Part shown: piece by piece, positions 47,050 through 56,204 of the stretch | Position numbering within the stretch: position 1 is the first letter of the stretch | Layout: each line of letters begins with the position of its first letter | Assembly (NCBI RefSeq): GCF_041431415.1 | Contig: NZ_CP107845.1 | Span: 6,014,001-6,078,000, forward strand | Length of the DNA: 64,000 nt | Origin: Streptomyces sp. NBC_00513 | GTDB lineage: Bacteria > Actinomycetota > Actinomycetes > Streptomycetales > Streptomycetaceae | Direction of reading: 5' to 3' | The notes under the pieces: generated by a model | Database searches by the model: none | What the model was told of the DNA's origin: nothing | What the model saw: the letters and a program-made list of their open reading frames with translations, nothing else | Program-made: the position numbers and the translations under genes

Positions 47050-50000
47050 CTACGCCTGCGGGACGCGGGCGCCGCCCCGGGTGCGGCGGCGCAACGTCGG
47101 CGACGGGCCGGAACCGCCGCCGAGGGCGCCGGCGGCCAGCAGGGCGGCCAGGCCGGCCGGCGTCGGATGCCGGAACACCTCGCGCAGGGTGAGCTCACGG
47201 CCCAACTCCGCACGGACCCGGTTCACCAGTCGTACCGCGAGCAGCGAGTGTCCGCCGGACTTGAAGAAGTTGTCCTGCGCGCCGATCCGCTCGCGTTCCA
47301 ACACCTCCCCGAAGAGCCGGACCAGCGCCGCCACCGGTCCGTCCTCCGCGTCCGCGCCGGGGGCTTCGGGCGTCGAGGGTGTCCGGGCGGCCGCAGGCCC
47401 CGCCGGGTCAGCCGGGTCAGCCGGGTTCGCCGGGTTCGCCGGGTTGGCCGCCAGGAGAACGGCCGACGGGACCTCGTACTCCGGCAGCCGCTCCGCCGCC
47501 CACGCCTGGAGCTCGCCCTCCGTCACGCCGCCCGACGCGTACGCGACCAGCCGGCCGTCCTCCAACCGCACCTCCGCGCGGACCACCGACGGATGCTCCG
47601 CCAGGACCGCCCCGACGTGCGCCGTGTCGACCCGGTAGCCGCCGACCAGGACCCGATCGGGGCGCCGGTCCGGCGGCGCCGGCAGCTCGCCGATCCGCCG
47701 CGCGGGGTCGGCGGCGAACAGCTCCAGCGCGTCCACCAGCAGCGATGCGAGCCGCGCCGCGCCCGAGGGGCCGTACAGGTCGCTCGCGTACTCCAACACC
47801 CCGCTCATCCCGCCGCCCGCGTCCTCCGTCAACGCGAACGTGAGGTCCGCCTTCGCCGACCCGGCCCCGTACGGCAACGAGGCGCCGGCGAGCGGGCCGC
47901 CGTCGGCCGGGTCCGCCTCCGCCGGATTCACCTGGAGCATCACCTGCACCAGCGGATGGTGCGCCGACGAGCGGTGCGGGTTGAGGGTCTCGACCAGCCG
48001 GTCGAACGGCAGGTCCTGGTGCTCGTACGCCGCCAGGTCGGCCTCCCGCACCCGGGTCAGCAACTCCTCGAACGTCGGATCCCCGGACGTGTCCGTCCGC
48101 AGCACCAGTGTGTTCACGAAGAACCCGACCAGCCCCGACAGGGCCTCGTCGTCCCGCCCCGCGACCGAGGTGCCGAGCGCCAGGTCCGTTCCCGCGCCGC
48201 ACCGGGACAGGGCCGCCGCGAGCGCGGCCTGCACCACCATGAACAGCGTGGCCCCGCCCGTGTGCGCGATCCGGGTCAGCCTCCGGTGCGTCACGGCGGA
48301 CACCGGGAAACCGGTGACCGCCCCGCGCCCCGACGGCTCGGCCGGCCGGCGCCGGTCCGTCGGCAGGTCGATCAGCGGCGCCAGCCCCGCCAGCGCGGCC
48401 CGCCAGTGCTCCACCTCGGCGTCCGCGTCCGCCAACAGGGCCCGCTGCCACAGCGTGTAGTCCGCGTACTGCACCGGGAGCGGCTCCCGGCGCGGCGCGC
48501 CGCCCGCGCACCGGGCGTCGTAGGCCGCGGACAGGTCCGCGAGCAGCGGACCCGTCGACCGGCCGTCGGCCGCTATGTGGTGCAGCAACAGCACCAGGGT
48601 CTGCGGACCGTCCCCGGCAGGCAGGAACAGCCAGGCACGCAAGGGCAGTTCGCGCGTCAGGTCGAAGACGTGCCCGGCGGCCTCGTCCACGGCCGCCGTC
48701 ACGTCGACCGGCCGGCCGAGCACCAGCGGCGGCCTCGCCCCCTCCAACACCCGCTGGTACGGCTCCCCGTCCTCGATCCCGTACACCGTGCGCAGCACCT
48801 CGTGCCGCTCGGCGACGTCGGCCAGCGCCTCGGCGAGCGCCGCCGGGTCCAGCGGCCGGTCCAGGCGTCGCACCAGGGCGATGTTGTACGCGGCCGAGGG
48901 GCCCTCCAACTGGTCGATGAACCACAGCCGGCGTTGGGCGTACGACAGCGGCAGCCGCGCGGGCCGCTCCGCGTCCGGTACGGGCGCCGGCGCGGGTCGC
49001 GTCGACCCCGCGGCCGTGCCCAGCCGCCGGTGCAGGGCGCTCGGCGTCGGCGCCAGGAACAGGTCGCGGATGCCCGCCTCCACGCCCAGCACGGCCCGGA
49101 TCCGGTTGACCAGCCGGCTCGCGAGCAGCGAGTGCCCGCCCGACTTGAAGAAGTTGGCGTCCGCCGCGAGGCCGTCGCGACCCAGGACCTCCGCGAACAG
49201 CCCGCACAGGATCTCCTCGCGGGGCGAGAGCGCCGCGGGGACGACCGGCGCCGGCTCCCGTACGGCCGCCGCCGCGGCGGCCCGCTCCAGCCCGTCCCGG
49301 CGCTCCTGAAGCGCCCGCCGCTCGCCCGCCGACAGCAGCTCCAGTTCGGCGGTTCGTGCCCCGGGAGCCGCCGCGAACGCGCGCAACGCCCGTACGTACA
49401 CCTCCAGCAGCAGCCGCGCCGTGGACTCGTCGAACAGGTCCTCGGCGTACTGCACGTGTACGTCCAGGCCGTCGGCTCCGCCGCGCGGGTCCCGCCGCTC
49501 GGCGCAGTGGAAGCTCAGGTCGAACTTGGCCGCGCCCAGGTCCGTGCTGCCGGCCCGGCCCACGATCGGTCCCAGCCGCACCCGGTCGTCGGCCGCTTCC
49601 CGCACGGTCAGCATCACCTGGAAGAAGGGGTGCTCGCCCAAGACGCGTGTAGGCGGGGCGAGTTGCTCGACGAGGACGTCGAACGGCAGGTCCTGGTGGT
49701 CGAAGGCGGACAGGTCGGCGTCGCGCACCCGTTCCACCAGCTCGGCGACGGTCGGCTCACCGGACAGATCGGTGCGCAGCACCAGGGAGTTGACGAAGCA
49801 GCCGACCAGCTCGTGGAGGTTCTGGTCCGCGCGTCCCGCCACCGGGGTGCCGATCGCCAGGTCCTCCCCGGCCCCGGTGGCCGACAGGGCCACCGCCAAC
49901 GCGGAGCGGGCCACCATGAACAGGCTCGCCCGTCCCGAGCGGGCCAGCCCGGCCAGCGCCCGGTGCTCCGAGGCCGCCAGGGTCGCGGAGAGCGTGGCCC

Positions 50001-52347
50001 CCCGGCCGGACGGTTCGGCGGGGCGTGGCCGGTCGGCCGGCAGGGCGGTGCGGGCCGGCATCCCGTCCAGGGCCTCCCGCCAGAAGTCGAGGAGCCGGTC
50101 CGGCTCCGCCGTCAACGCCCGCTGCCAGAGCGCGTAGTCGGCGTACTGCACCGGAAGCGGCGTCCACCGCGGCGCCCCGCCCGCGCGCCGGGCCTCGTAG
50201 GCCTCGCCCAGATCCCGCAGCAGCGGCGCGATCGACCACCCGTCGGTGGCGATGTGGTGGACGAGCAGCACCAGCACCGACGAACCGTCCACGGGCAGGA
50301 ACAGGCGCGCCCGCAAAGGGAGTTCGCTCTCCAAGTCGAAGACCTCGCGGCCGAAGCGGTCCACGAGCGCGTCCAGCTCGCCCGGCGGGCAGTCCACCAC
50401 CTCCAACGGGGCCTCCCAGGCGGTCAGGACCCGCTGGTACGGCTCCCCGCCCTCGGACCAGTACACCGTGCGCAGCACCTCCTGCCGCTCCAGCACGTCC
50501 CCCAGCGCGTCCGCGAGCGCGACCCGCTCCGGGACGCCGTCCCAGCGGATCACCAGCGGCGCGTTGTAGGCCGCCGACGGGCCCTCGATCCGGCCCACCA
50601 GCCACAGGGCCCGCTGCGCCGCCGACAGCGGGACCCGCTCGGGCCGGTCCGCGACGGGCACCGGCGCCGGCCGGGCCGCCGCAGCGTCGCCCCGGTCGGT
50701 CAGCCGGCGGTGCAGGGCGCCCGGCGTCGGCGCCAGGAACAGGTCGCGGATGCCCGCGTCGACTCCGAGCGCGCCCCGGATCCGGTTGACGAGCTTGCTC
50801 GCCAGCAGCGAATGCCCGCCGCTGCGGAAGAAGTTCGCGTCGACGGAGACCGTCTCCCGGCCGAGCACCTCCGCGAACAGCCCGCACAGGATCTCCTCGC
50901 GCGGGGACAGCACGTCCCGCCGGCCCGACCCGGGGACCGGCGGCGTCGCGTCGATCGCGCGCCGCGCGCTCCGGGCGGCCAACCCGCCCGCCTCCTCCGG
51001 CGACACCAGGCCCAGCCCGCCCAACCGGGTCGCCGGCCGGGCCGCGAAGCCGGCCAGCGCCCGTACGTACACGTCCAGCAGCAGCCGGGCCGTGTCCTCG
51101 TCGAACAGGTCCGTCGCGTACTGGAGGGCCACCTCCAGCCCCCCGGGCCGCCCCTCGGAGGTCCGCCGCTCCACGCAGTACCAGGTCAGGTCGAACTTGG
51201 CCGCCTCCAACGCCACGTCCGCGAGCCGCCCGCGGATCCCACCGGCCCACTCCACCGGCCCCGCCGCCTCGCCGCCCGTGTCCACGGTCAGCATCACCTG
51301 GAAGAACGGGTGGTGCCCCAGCGCCCGCTCCGGGGCGAGCCGCTCCACCAGCAGGTCGAAGGGCAGGTCCTGGTGCGCGTACGCCGCCAGGCTCGCGTCC
51401 CGGGCCCGGTCCAGCAGTTCGCCGACGGTCGGATCACCGGACAGGTCGGTGCGCAGCGCGAGGGAGTTCACGAAGAACCCCACGAGTTCGTACAGGTCCT
51501 CCTCGGGCCGGCCCGCGACCGGGGTGCCGATCACCACGTCCTCGCCCGCTCCGGCGGCGGTCAAGGCCGCCGCGAGCGCCGCTCCGGCCGCCATCGTCAG
51601 ACTCGCCTGGTGCGCACGGGCCAGGGCGAGCAGCCCCTCGTGCGACGCCGCGTCCAGCCGGGCCGTCACCATGGCCCCCCGTCCTGACGGCTCGGCGGGA
51701 CGCGGCCGGTCCGCCGGCAGTGCGATCACCGGTGGGGCGCCGTCCAGCACGGTCCGCCAGTGGGCCAGCTGTTCGGCCGCCAGACTGTCCGGGTCGGCCG
51801 GATCCCCGAGCAGCTCGTGCTGCCAGGCGCTGTAGTCCGCGTACTGCACGGGCAGCGGCTCCCACCCCGGCTCCCGACCCGCGAGGCGCGCACCGTACGC
51901 CCGCGACAGGTCGCGCAGCAGGGGGCGTACGGACCATCCGTCGGTCGCCACGTGATGGATCAGCAGGACCAGGACCGAGGTCCCGTCGCCGGGCCGCAGC
52001 AGCCGCGCCCGCAAAGGGGGTTCGCGGGTGATGTCGATCGGCTGCCGGACGAACGCGGCCACGGCCGCCTCCACCCCGCCCGGCGCGCAGGACCGGACGG
52101 TGAGCCGGGGCACGGCCGCCGACTCCCGCACGACCTGGTGCGGCCCGGCGTCGGCGTCGGCCGGCAGCACCGTGCGCAGCACCTCGTGCCGCTCCACCAC
52201 GTCGACCAGCGCCAGGCCGAGCGCGTCGGCGTCGGGCTCGGCGTCCAGGTGCAGCACCACCGGCGCGTTGTAGGTGGCGGACGGTCCGTGCAGCCGGCCC
52301 AGGAACCACAGCCGGCGCTGCGCGAACGACAACGGGATCACGGTCAT
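47050..52347 (-). CDS. A-less NRPS, C-T-C-T-C-(A remnant)-T
   Basis: The 1765-residue NRPS contains three condensation and three carrier domains but no complete adenylation domain. C1 has HHVATDG near 130, T1 GGHSLL near 511, C2 HHIATDG near 698, T2 GGHSLL near 1071, C3 HHIAADG near 1256 and T3 GGHSLL near 1698; all active-site motifs are intact. Residues about 1568-1635 (starting [21 protein letters not shown]) are the C-terminal subdomain of an A domain without its catalytic lysine motif. The carriers must be loaded in trans. The ATG follows the A-T gene's stop by four bases with a GAGG site. Confidence 0.93.
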   Translation of the reverse strand: MTVIPLSFAQRRLWFLGRLHGPSATYNAPVVLHLDAEPDADALGLALVDVVERHEVLRTVLPADADAGPHQVVRESAAVPRLTVRSCAPGGVEAAVAAFVRQPIDITREPPLRARLLRPGDGTSVLVLLIHHVATDGWSVRPLLRDLSRAYGARLAGREPGWEPLPVQYADYSAWQHELLGDPADPDSLAAEQLAHWRTVLDGAPPVIALPADRPRPAEPSGRGAMVTARLDAASHEGLLALARAHQASLTMAAGAALAAALTAAGAGEDVVIGTPVAGRPEEDLYELVGFFVNSLALRTDLSGDPTVGELLDRARDASLAAYAHQDLPFDLLVERLAPERALGHHPFFQVMLTVDTGGEAAGPVEWAGGIRGRLADVALEAAKFDLTWYCVERRTSEGRPGGLEVALQYATDLFDEDTARLLLDVYVRALAGFAARPATRLGGLGLVSPEEAGGLAARSARRAIDATPPVPGSGRRDVLSPREEILCGLFAEVLGRETVSVDANFFRSGGHSLLASKLVNRIRGALGVDAGIRDLFLAPTPGALHRRLTDRGDAAAARPAPVPVADRPERVPLSAAQRALWLVGRIEGPSAAYNAPLVIRWDGVPERVALADALGDVLERQEVLRTVYWSEGGEPYQRVLTAWEAPLEVVDCPPGELDALVDRFGREVFDLESELPLRARLFLPVDGSSVLVLLVHHIATDGWSIAPLLRDLGEAYEARRAGGAPRWTPLPVQYADYALWQRALTAEPDRLLDFWREALDGMPARTALPADRPRPAEPSGRGATLSATLAASEHRALAGLARSGRASLFMVARSALAVALSATGAGEDLAIGTPVAGRADQNLHELVGCFVNSLVLRTDLSGEPTVAELVERVRDADLSAFDHQDLPFDVLVEQLAPPTRVLGEHPFFQVMLTVREAADDRVRLGPIVGRAGSTDLGAAKFDLSFHCAERRDPRGGADGLDVHVQYAEDLFDESTARLLLEVYVRALRAFAAAPGARTAELELLSAGERRALQERRDGLERAAAAAAVREPAPVVPAALSPREEILCGLFAEVLGRDGLAADANFFKSGGHSLLASRLVNRIRAVLGVEAGIRDLFLAPTPSALHRRLGTAAGSTRPAPAPVPDAERPARLPLSYAQRRLWFIDQLEGPSAAYNIALVRRLDRPLDPAALAEALADVAERHEVLRTVYGIEDGEPYQRVLEGARPPLVLGRPVDVTAAVDEAAGHVFDLTRELPLRAWLFLPAGDGPQTLVLLLHHIAADGRSTGPLLADLSAAYDARCAGGAPRREPLPVQYADYTLWQRALLADADAEVEHWRAALAGLAPLIDLPTDRRRPAEPSGRGAVTGFPVSAVTHRRLTRIAHTGGATLFMVVQAALAAALSRCGAGTDLALGTSVAGRDDEALSGLVGFFVNTLVLRTDTSGDPTFEELLTRVREADLAAYEHQDLPFDRLVETLNPHRSSAHHPLVQVMLQVNPAEADPADGGPLAGASLPYGAGSAKADLTFALTEDAGGGMSGVLEYASDLYGPSGAARLASLLVDALELFAADPARRIGELPAPPDRRPDRVLVGGYRVDTAHVGAVLAEHPSVVRAEVRLEDGRLVAYASGGVTEGELQAWAAERLPEYEVPSAVLLAANPANPANPADPADPAGPAAARTPSTPEAPGADAEDGPVAALVRLFGEVLERERIGAQDNFFKSGGHSLLAVRLVNRVRAELGRELTLREVFRHPTPAGLAALLAAGALGGGSGPSPTLRRRTRGGARVPQA
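47404..47448. repeat. Nine-base tandem repeat coding (N/D)PA
   Basis: Imperfect 9-bp units encode the linker [17 protein letters not shown] between the adenylation remnant and the last carrier of the A-less NRPS. It stands where the A-domain's final lysine motif would be. Confidence 0.7.
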
Positions 52348-52351
52348 GTCC

Positions 52352-54190
52352 TCAGCCGTCCTGGCCCGACGGGGCCGGACCTGCGGCGGCCGCGACGAGC
52401 GTGTCGATGTGGGAGGCCAGGTCCCGCAGGCGCGGGTTGGCGTACACGGCCTTCACCGGGAGCGAGACGCCCAGCTCCGCGCGGACCCGCGACACCAGCT
52501 TGATCGCGAGCAGTGAATGGCCGCCCAGCTTGAAGAAGTTGTCGTCCGGGCCGATGCGCGAGGCGCCCAGCACCGCCGCCCAGACGCCCGCGATCAGCTC
52601 CTGCGAACGGGTCAGCCCGACGGCGGCCGGCGACGGCTGCGGGGAGGCCGCCGCGGGCGCCGGCAGCGCCACCCGGTCGATCTTCCCGTTGGGCGTGGTC
52701 GGGAAGCGGTCCACGGGCACGAAGGCCGACGGAACCATGTACGCGGGCAGCGCGGCGGCCAGCGCCGAGCGCAGCGCCGCCTCGGCGACCGGCTCCAGGC
52801 TCCGGTGGTAGGCCACCAGACCCGGCGCCCCGTGCACCTCGTCCCGCAGCAGCACCACGGCCTCCGCGATCCCGGGCAGCGCCGCCAAGACCGCTTCCAC
52901 TTCCCGGAGTTCGATCCGGTGGCCGCGCAACTTGACCTGCCCGTCGGCCCGGCCCAGGTAGCCCAGTCGACCGTCCGGCAGCAGTCGCACCAGGTCGCCC
53001 GTGCGGTACATCCGCTCACCCGAGCCCCCCGGGTCGGCGACGAACCGCTCCGCCGTCAACCCCGGCCGGTGCCGGTAGCCGCGCCCCACCCGGGGGCCCG
53101 CCAGGTACAGTTCGCCGCTCTCGCCCTCGGCCACCGGCTCCAGTCGCCCGTCGAGCACCCAGATCCGCAGGCCGGGCAGGACGGCCCCGATGTGCGGCTC
53201 GTCCGCCCCGTCCACCCAACCCGCCGTGGAGTCCACCGTGCACTCGGTGGGCCCGTACAGGTTCACCGTCCGCAGCACCCCGGCCGCACCGCGCTCGGCG
53301 AGCCGACGCCACAGCGCGGGGCCGATCGCCTCGCCGCCCACGAGCAGGGTCAACGGGCGCGGTCCGCCGTCCGCCGTGAGCAGGTCCAGCAGCGGATCGG
53401 CGTGCGAGGGCGTGATGTCGAGATCGGTCAGGGCCTGCTCGTCGATCAGCCGGGCCAGCAGCGCCGGGTCCGCACGCGTCTCCTCGTCGATCATGACCAG
53501 GGTGTCGCCGCGGCAGACCCGCACCCACTGCTGCACGGAGGCGTCGAAGGACGGCGAGGCGTTCCAACCGACCCGCCCGCCCTCGGTGACCGCGATGCCC
53601 GCGTCCTCCAGCTCGGCCAGCAGCGCGGACGCCGCGCCCCGGACGATCTCGACTCCCTTGGGCCGGCCCGTGGAACCCGAGGTGTAGATGACGTAGGCGA
53701 GGGTCTCGGGGGACACGGCGACCGGCGCGAACGGGCGGTCCCGGGGGCCGGGCGCCGTCAGGGCGGCCACCGCCAGGTGCGGGATCCCCTCGACGAGCGG
53801 CTCCAGGTCGGACGTGGTCACCACCAGGTCGGCCCCCGCGTCCTCGACGAGGTACCGGCGCCGCTCGGCGGGCAGCCTCGGGTCCACGGGAAGGTACGCG
53901 GCCCCCGCGCACAGGGTGCCGAGCAGCGCGGCGACCAGCTCCGTGCCGCGCGGCAGGCACAGGGCGACCACGCTCTCCGGGCCGATGCCCCGCTCGGCGA
54001 GCCGGCCGGCGACCCGCATCGCCTGGGCGCGCAGGGCGCCGAAACTCAGCGCCCGGTCGCCCGCGACGACGGCGGTCCGCGCGGCGGGCACCCGGGCCAG
54101 CCGGTCCAGCAGATCGGGGGCGGCGAACCGCACGGGACGCGCCGCGAGGGTGCTCGGGCGCTCGGGAAGGACGGCGGTCACGGTGATCAC
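52352..54190 (-). CDS. Free NRPS A-T didomain protein
   Basis: The protein has 612 residues: an A domain (TSGSTG near 168, LYGPTE near 315, NGKIDR near 504) and a carrier (GGHSLL near 554), with no condensation domain. The pocket read by eye is DAQDLGLVDK, one change from the code I recall for glutamine (DAQDLGVVDK), so Gln or Glu is likely. The GTG overlaps the stop of the dioxygenase gene (GTGA). Side by side with a dioxygenase and a free thioesterase, it resembles cassettes that modify a carrier-bound amino acid before transfer. It could instead be the loading module for the next protein. Confidence 0.92.
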   Translation of the reverse strand: MITVTAVLPERPSTLAARPVRFAAPDLLDRLARVPAARTAVVAGDRALSFGALRAQAMRVAGRLAERGIGPESVVALCLPRGTELVAALLGTLCAGAAYLPVDPRLPAERRRYLVEDAGADLVVTTSDLEPLVEGIPHLAVAALTAPGPRDRPFAPVAVSPETLAYVIYTSGSTGRPKGVEIVRGAASALLAELEDAGIAVTEGGRVGWNASPSFDASVQQWVRVCRGDTLVMIDEETRADPALLARLIDEQALTDLDITPSHADPLLDLLTADGGPRPLTLLVGGEAIGPALWRRLAERGAAGVLRTVNLYGPTECTVDSTAGWVDGADEPHIGAVLPGLRIWVLDGRLEPVAEGESGELYLAGPRVGRGYRHRPGLTAERFVADPGGSGERMYRTGDLVRLLPDGRLGYLGRADGQVKLRGHRIELREVEAVLAALPGIAEAVVLLRDEVHGAPGLVAYHRSLEPVAEAALRSALAAALPAYMVPSAFVPVDRFPTTPNGKIDRVALPAPAAASPQPSPAAVGLTRSQELIAGVWAAVLGASRIGPDDNFFKLGGHSLLAIKLVSRVRAELGVSLPVKAVYANPRLRDLASHIDTLVAAAAGPAPSGQDG

Positions 54191-55242
54191 TCCCCGGCGG
54201 GCGCGCTGTGGACGGTGGTGGACGGCCGGGTGGCCGGGGCGCAGTCGGCGAGCGCGACCGGCTCGCCCATCGCGACGAGGATCTTCCGGTCTCCCTTGAA
54301 GGCCTCGCGGCCGTGAGCGCACAGGATGTTGTCGACGATCATGAGATCGCCCGCCTGCCAGGTCTCCCGTACGGTCACCCGGTCGTAGACGGCGTTGATC
54401 GCGTCCACCTCGGCGTCGGTCAGCCGGGACCCGTCCCCCAGGTAGGTGTTGAAGGGCAGCCGGTCCTCGCCGTACGTCTCCACCAGCACCTCGCGGACAT
54501 CGGGGTCCAGGGTCCGGCTGTTCCAGAACGCGAAGTGGTTGAACCAGGTGCGCTCACCGGTCACCGGGTGCGTGACGATCGCCGAACGCCGCTGCCGGGT
54601 GATCATCGAGTCCCCGTCGTCGACCCACTCGTAGCCGACCGTGTTCTCCTCGCAGTACGCCTCCGCCGCGGCCTTGTCCTCGGTCGCGAAGGTCTTGTAC
54701 CAGGGCAGGCCCGCCAGTTCGGAGTAGTTGCGCACCAGCAGCCAGCCGGCCCGCTCGAACCGCTCGACCAGCTCCGGCGGCAGCAGGCGCAGCGCCTCGC
54801 GCATGTCCCCGACCGTGGTCGCGCCACCCTCCTCGGGGGCGATCACGCAACCGAACAGCAGCACGCCGGGGAAGTCGAGGGTGTAGCTGTTCTCGTTGTG
54901 CAGCCGGATCGGCTGCACCGCCGGCAGATCGGTGGAGGAGAACACGCCCTCGCCGAAGTCGGTGCGCGGGGTGGCCTTCTCCTTGTAGCCGGCCCGCTGC
55001 CGGATCAGGGCGTCCCGCGCGACGGCGAACGAGGCCGCGTCGGTGACGGGCAACCCGCGCAGCAGGACGGCGCCCGAGCGGTGCAACTCGGCCTGTATCG
55101 CCTCCCGGTGGGTGGTCAGCCAGGCGACGGAGGCGTCCAGGTCGGCGCCGGCGGGGGTGTGGACGACGACGGGCCTGCCGGGCTCGCGGACCGGGGTGAT
55201 CCCGGCGGAGACCTGCGCTTGGGCAACGGTGGTCAGGGTCAT
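54187..55242 (-). CDS. Fe(II)/2-oxoglutarate dioxygenase (TauD/SyrP-like)
   Basis: This 351-residue TauD/TfdA-family oxygenase has the iron ligands in [13 protein letters not shown] (H-x-E form rather than H-x-D) and the distal [14 protein letters not shown], holding the second His and the Arg that binds 2-oxoglutarate. SyrP-like enzymes in NRPS clusters use H-x-E and hydroxylate the beta carbon of carrier-bound acidic amino acids. Its gene is coupled to the A-T protein, so the residue on that carrier is the likely substrate. The N-terminal 20 residues precede the fold. The ATG follows AGGAG. Confidence 0.88.
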   Translation of the reverse strand: MTLTTVAQAQVSAGITPVREPGRPVVVHTPAGADLDASVAWLTTHREAIQAELHRSGAVLLRGLPVTDAASFAVARDALIRQRAGYKEKATPRTDFGEGVFSSTDLPAVQPIRLHNENSYTLDFPGVLLFGCVIAPEEGGATTVGDMREALRLLPPELVERFERAGWLLVRNYSELAGLPWYKTFATEDKAAAEAYCEENTVGYEWVDDGDSMITRQRRSAIVTHPVTGERTWFNHFAFWNSRTLDPDVREVLVETYGEDRLPFNTYLGDGSRLTDAEVDAINAVYDRVTVRETWQAGDLMIVDNILCAHGREAFKGDRKILVAMGEPVALADCAPATRPSTTVHSAPAGE

Positions 55243-55340
55243 GAGGAGTCCTTCAAGGGTGCGGAACGAAAGAACGGGGGAAGGGCGGGGCACGGGCCGG
55301 AGCCGGCGACGGGCTCGGTTGCGCGGAGGCGGGGCGCGGG

Positions 55341-56204
55341 TCAGACGGCGGTCGGGGCCTGCACGTGCCCGCCGACGACCGAGGCCAGCACGGCGAAGAA
55401 CTCCGGCAACCGCGTCTGGAAGTAGAAGTGGCCGCCCGGCAACACGTACGAGGTGAACCCCCGGTCGGTGATCCGCGCCCAGTCGCCCAGCGCCGCGGCC
55501 GGCGCGACCGGGTCGGCGTCGCCGCCGATCACCGTCACCGGGCAGTCCACCCGGGCCGCCGCCTCCTCGCAGCGGTACACGTCGTCGATCGCGAAGTCGG
55601 CCCGGATGGCCGGCAGGACGATCTCCCGGAGCTCCGGCTCGTCGAGGATTCCGTCGTCGGTGCCACCGCGCTGCTTGATGGCGGCCACCAAGGCGTCGTC
55701 GTCCAGGAGTTCGGGGTGCACGGCGGCCGGGTTGGCGAGGAACGGCGCCCGGCAGGCCGACGCGACCAGCGCCCGCGGGGTGCGGCCGGCCGCCTGGAGG
55801 GCGCGTACCACCTCGAAGGCGACGAGCGACCCCATGCTGTGCCCCAGTACCACCAGCTCGTCGGTGGCCCCGGCCGGCAGGGCCGCCACCACCGGGCCGG
55901 CGAGATCGGCGACGTCGCGCGGGAGGTCCTCCGCGAAGCGGGCACCACGCCCCGGGTACTGGCCGATCAGCAGACGTACGTCGGCCGGCAGGTACGCGCG
56001 CCACTCGGCGTACGCGTGCGCGTTGCCGCCGGCGTGCGGGAGCACCAGCAGCGAGACCCGTTGCTCGCCCTCGCCGGGCAGGTCCCAGACCACGTCGTCG
56101 GGTGCGGGGGTAAAGGCCGGGGACCGGTCGTCGTCGTGCGTGCCGCGCATGTCGTACACCTCGTTGATGTCGTTCACGCCGCTCATGTCGTTCACGCCGT
56201 TCAT
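55341..56204 (-). CDS. Type II thioesterase
   Basis: This 287-residue alpha/beta hydrolase has LPHAGGNAHAY, the nucleophile elbow GHSMGSL and the late GGHFYF histidine. Type II enzymes remove wrong groups from carriers or release free amino acids from an A-T protein. The ATG at 56204 overlaps the stop codon of the upstream NRPS (ATGA). However, the first 18 codons after it are three 18-bp repeats, and an internal ATG at 56150 could be the true start. Confidence 0.9.
   Translation of the reverse strand: MNGVNDMSGVNDINEVYDMRGTHDDDRSPAFTPAPDDVVWDLPGEGEQRVSLLVLPHAGGNAHAYAEWRAYLPADVRLLIGQYPGRGARFAEDLPRDVADLAGPVVAALPAGATDELVVLGHSMGSLVAFEVVRALQAAGRTPRALVASACRAPFLANPAAVHPELLDDDALVAAIKQRGGTDDGILDEPELREIVLPAIRADFAIDDVYRCEEAAARVDCPVTVIGGDADPVAPAAALGDWARITDRGFTSYVLPGGHFYFQTRLPEFFAVLASVVGGHVQAPTAV
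56148..56201. repeat. Three 18-bp tandem repeats at the thioesterase 5' end
   Basis: On the minus strand three units (AACGGCGTGAACGACATG and two variants) encode NGVNDM, SGVNDI and NEVYDM. They lie between the first ATG and the alternative ATG of the thioesterase. Confidence 0.8.

Noticed and set aside
39842..47638. A 2598-codon open frame on the plus strand opposite the NRPS genes
   Set aside because: It is the antisense shadow of GC-rich NRPS coding sequence: composition is Arg/Gly/Pro/Gln-rich with no domain, and it crosses two real genes and their gap.
46891..51687. A 1598-codon plus-strand frame
   Set aside because: Same reason: antisense to the A-less NRPS, with repeated RRP/GQ/VR composition and no recognisable motif.
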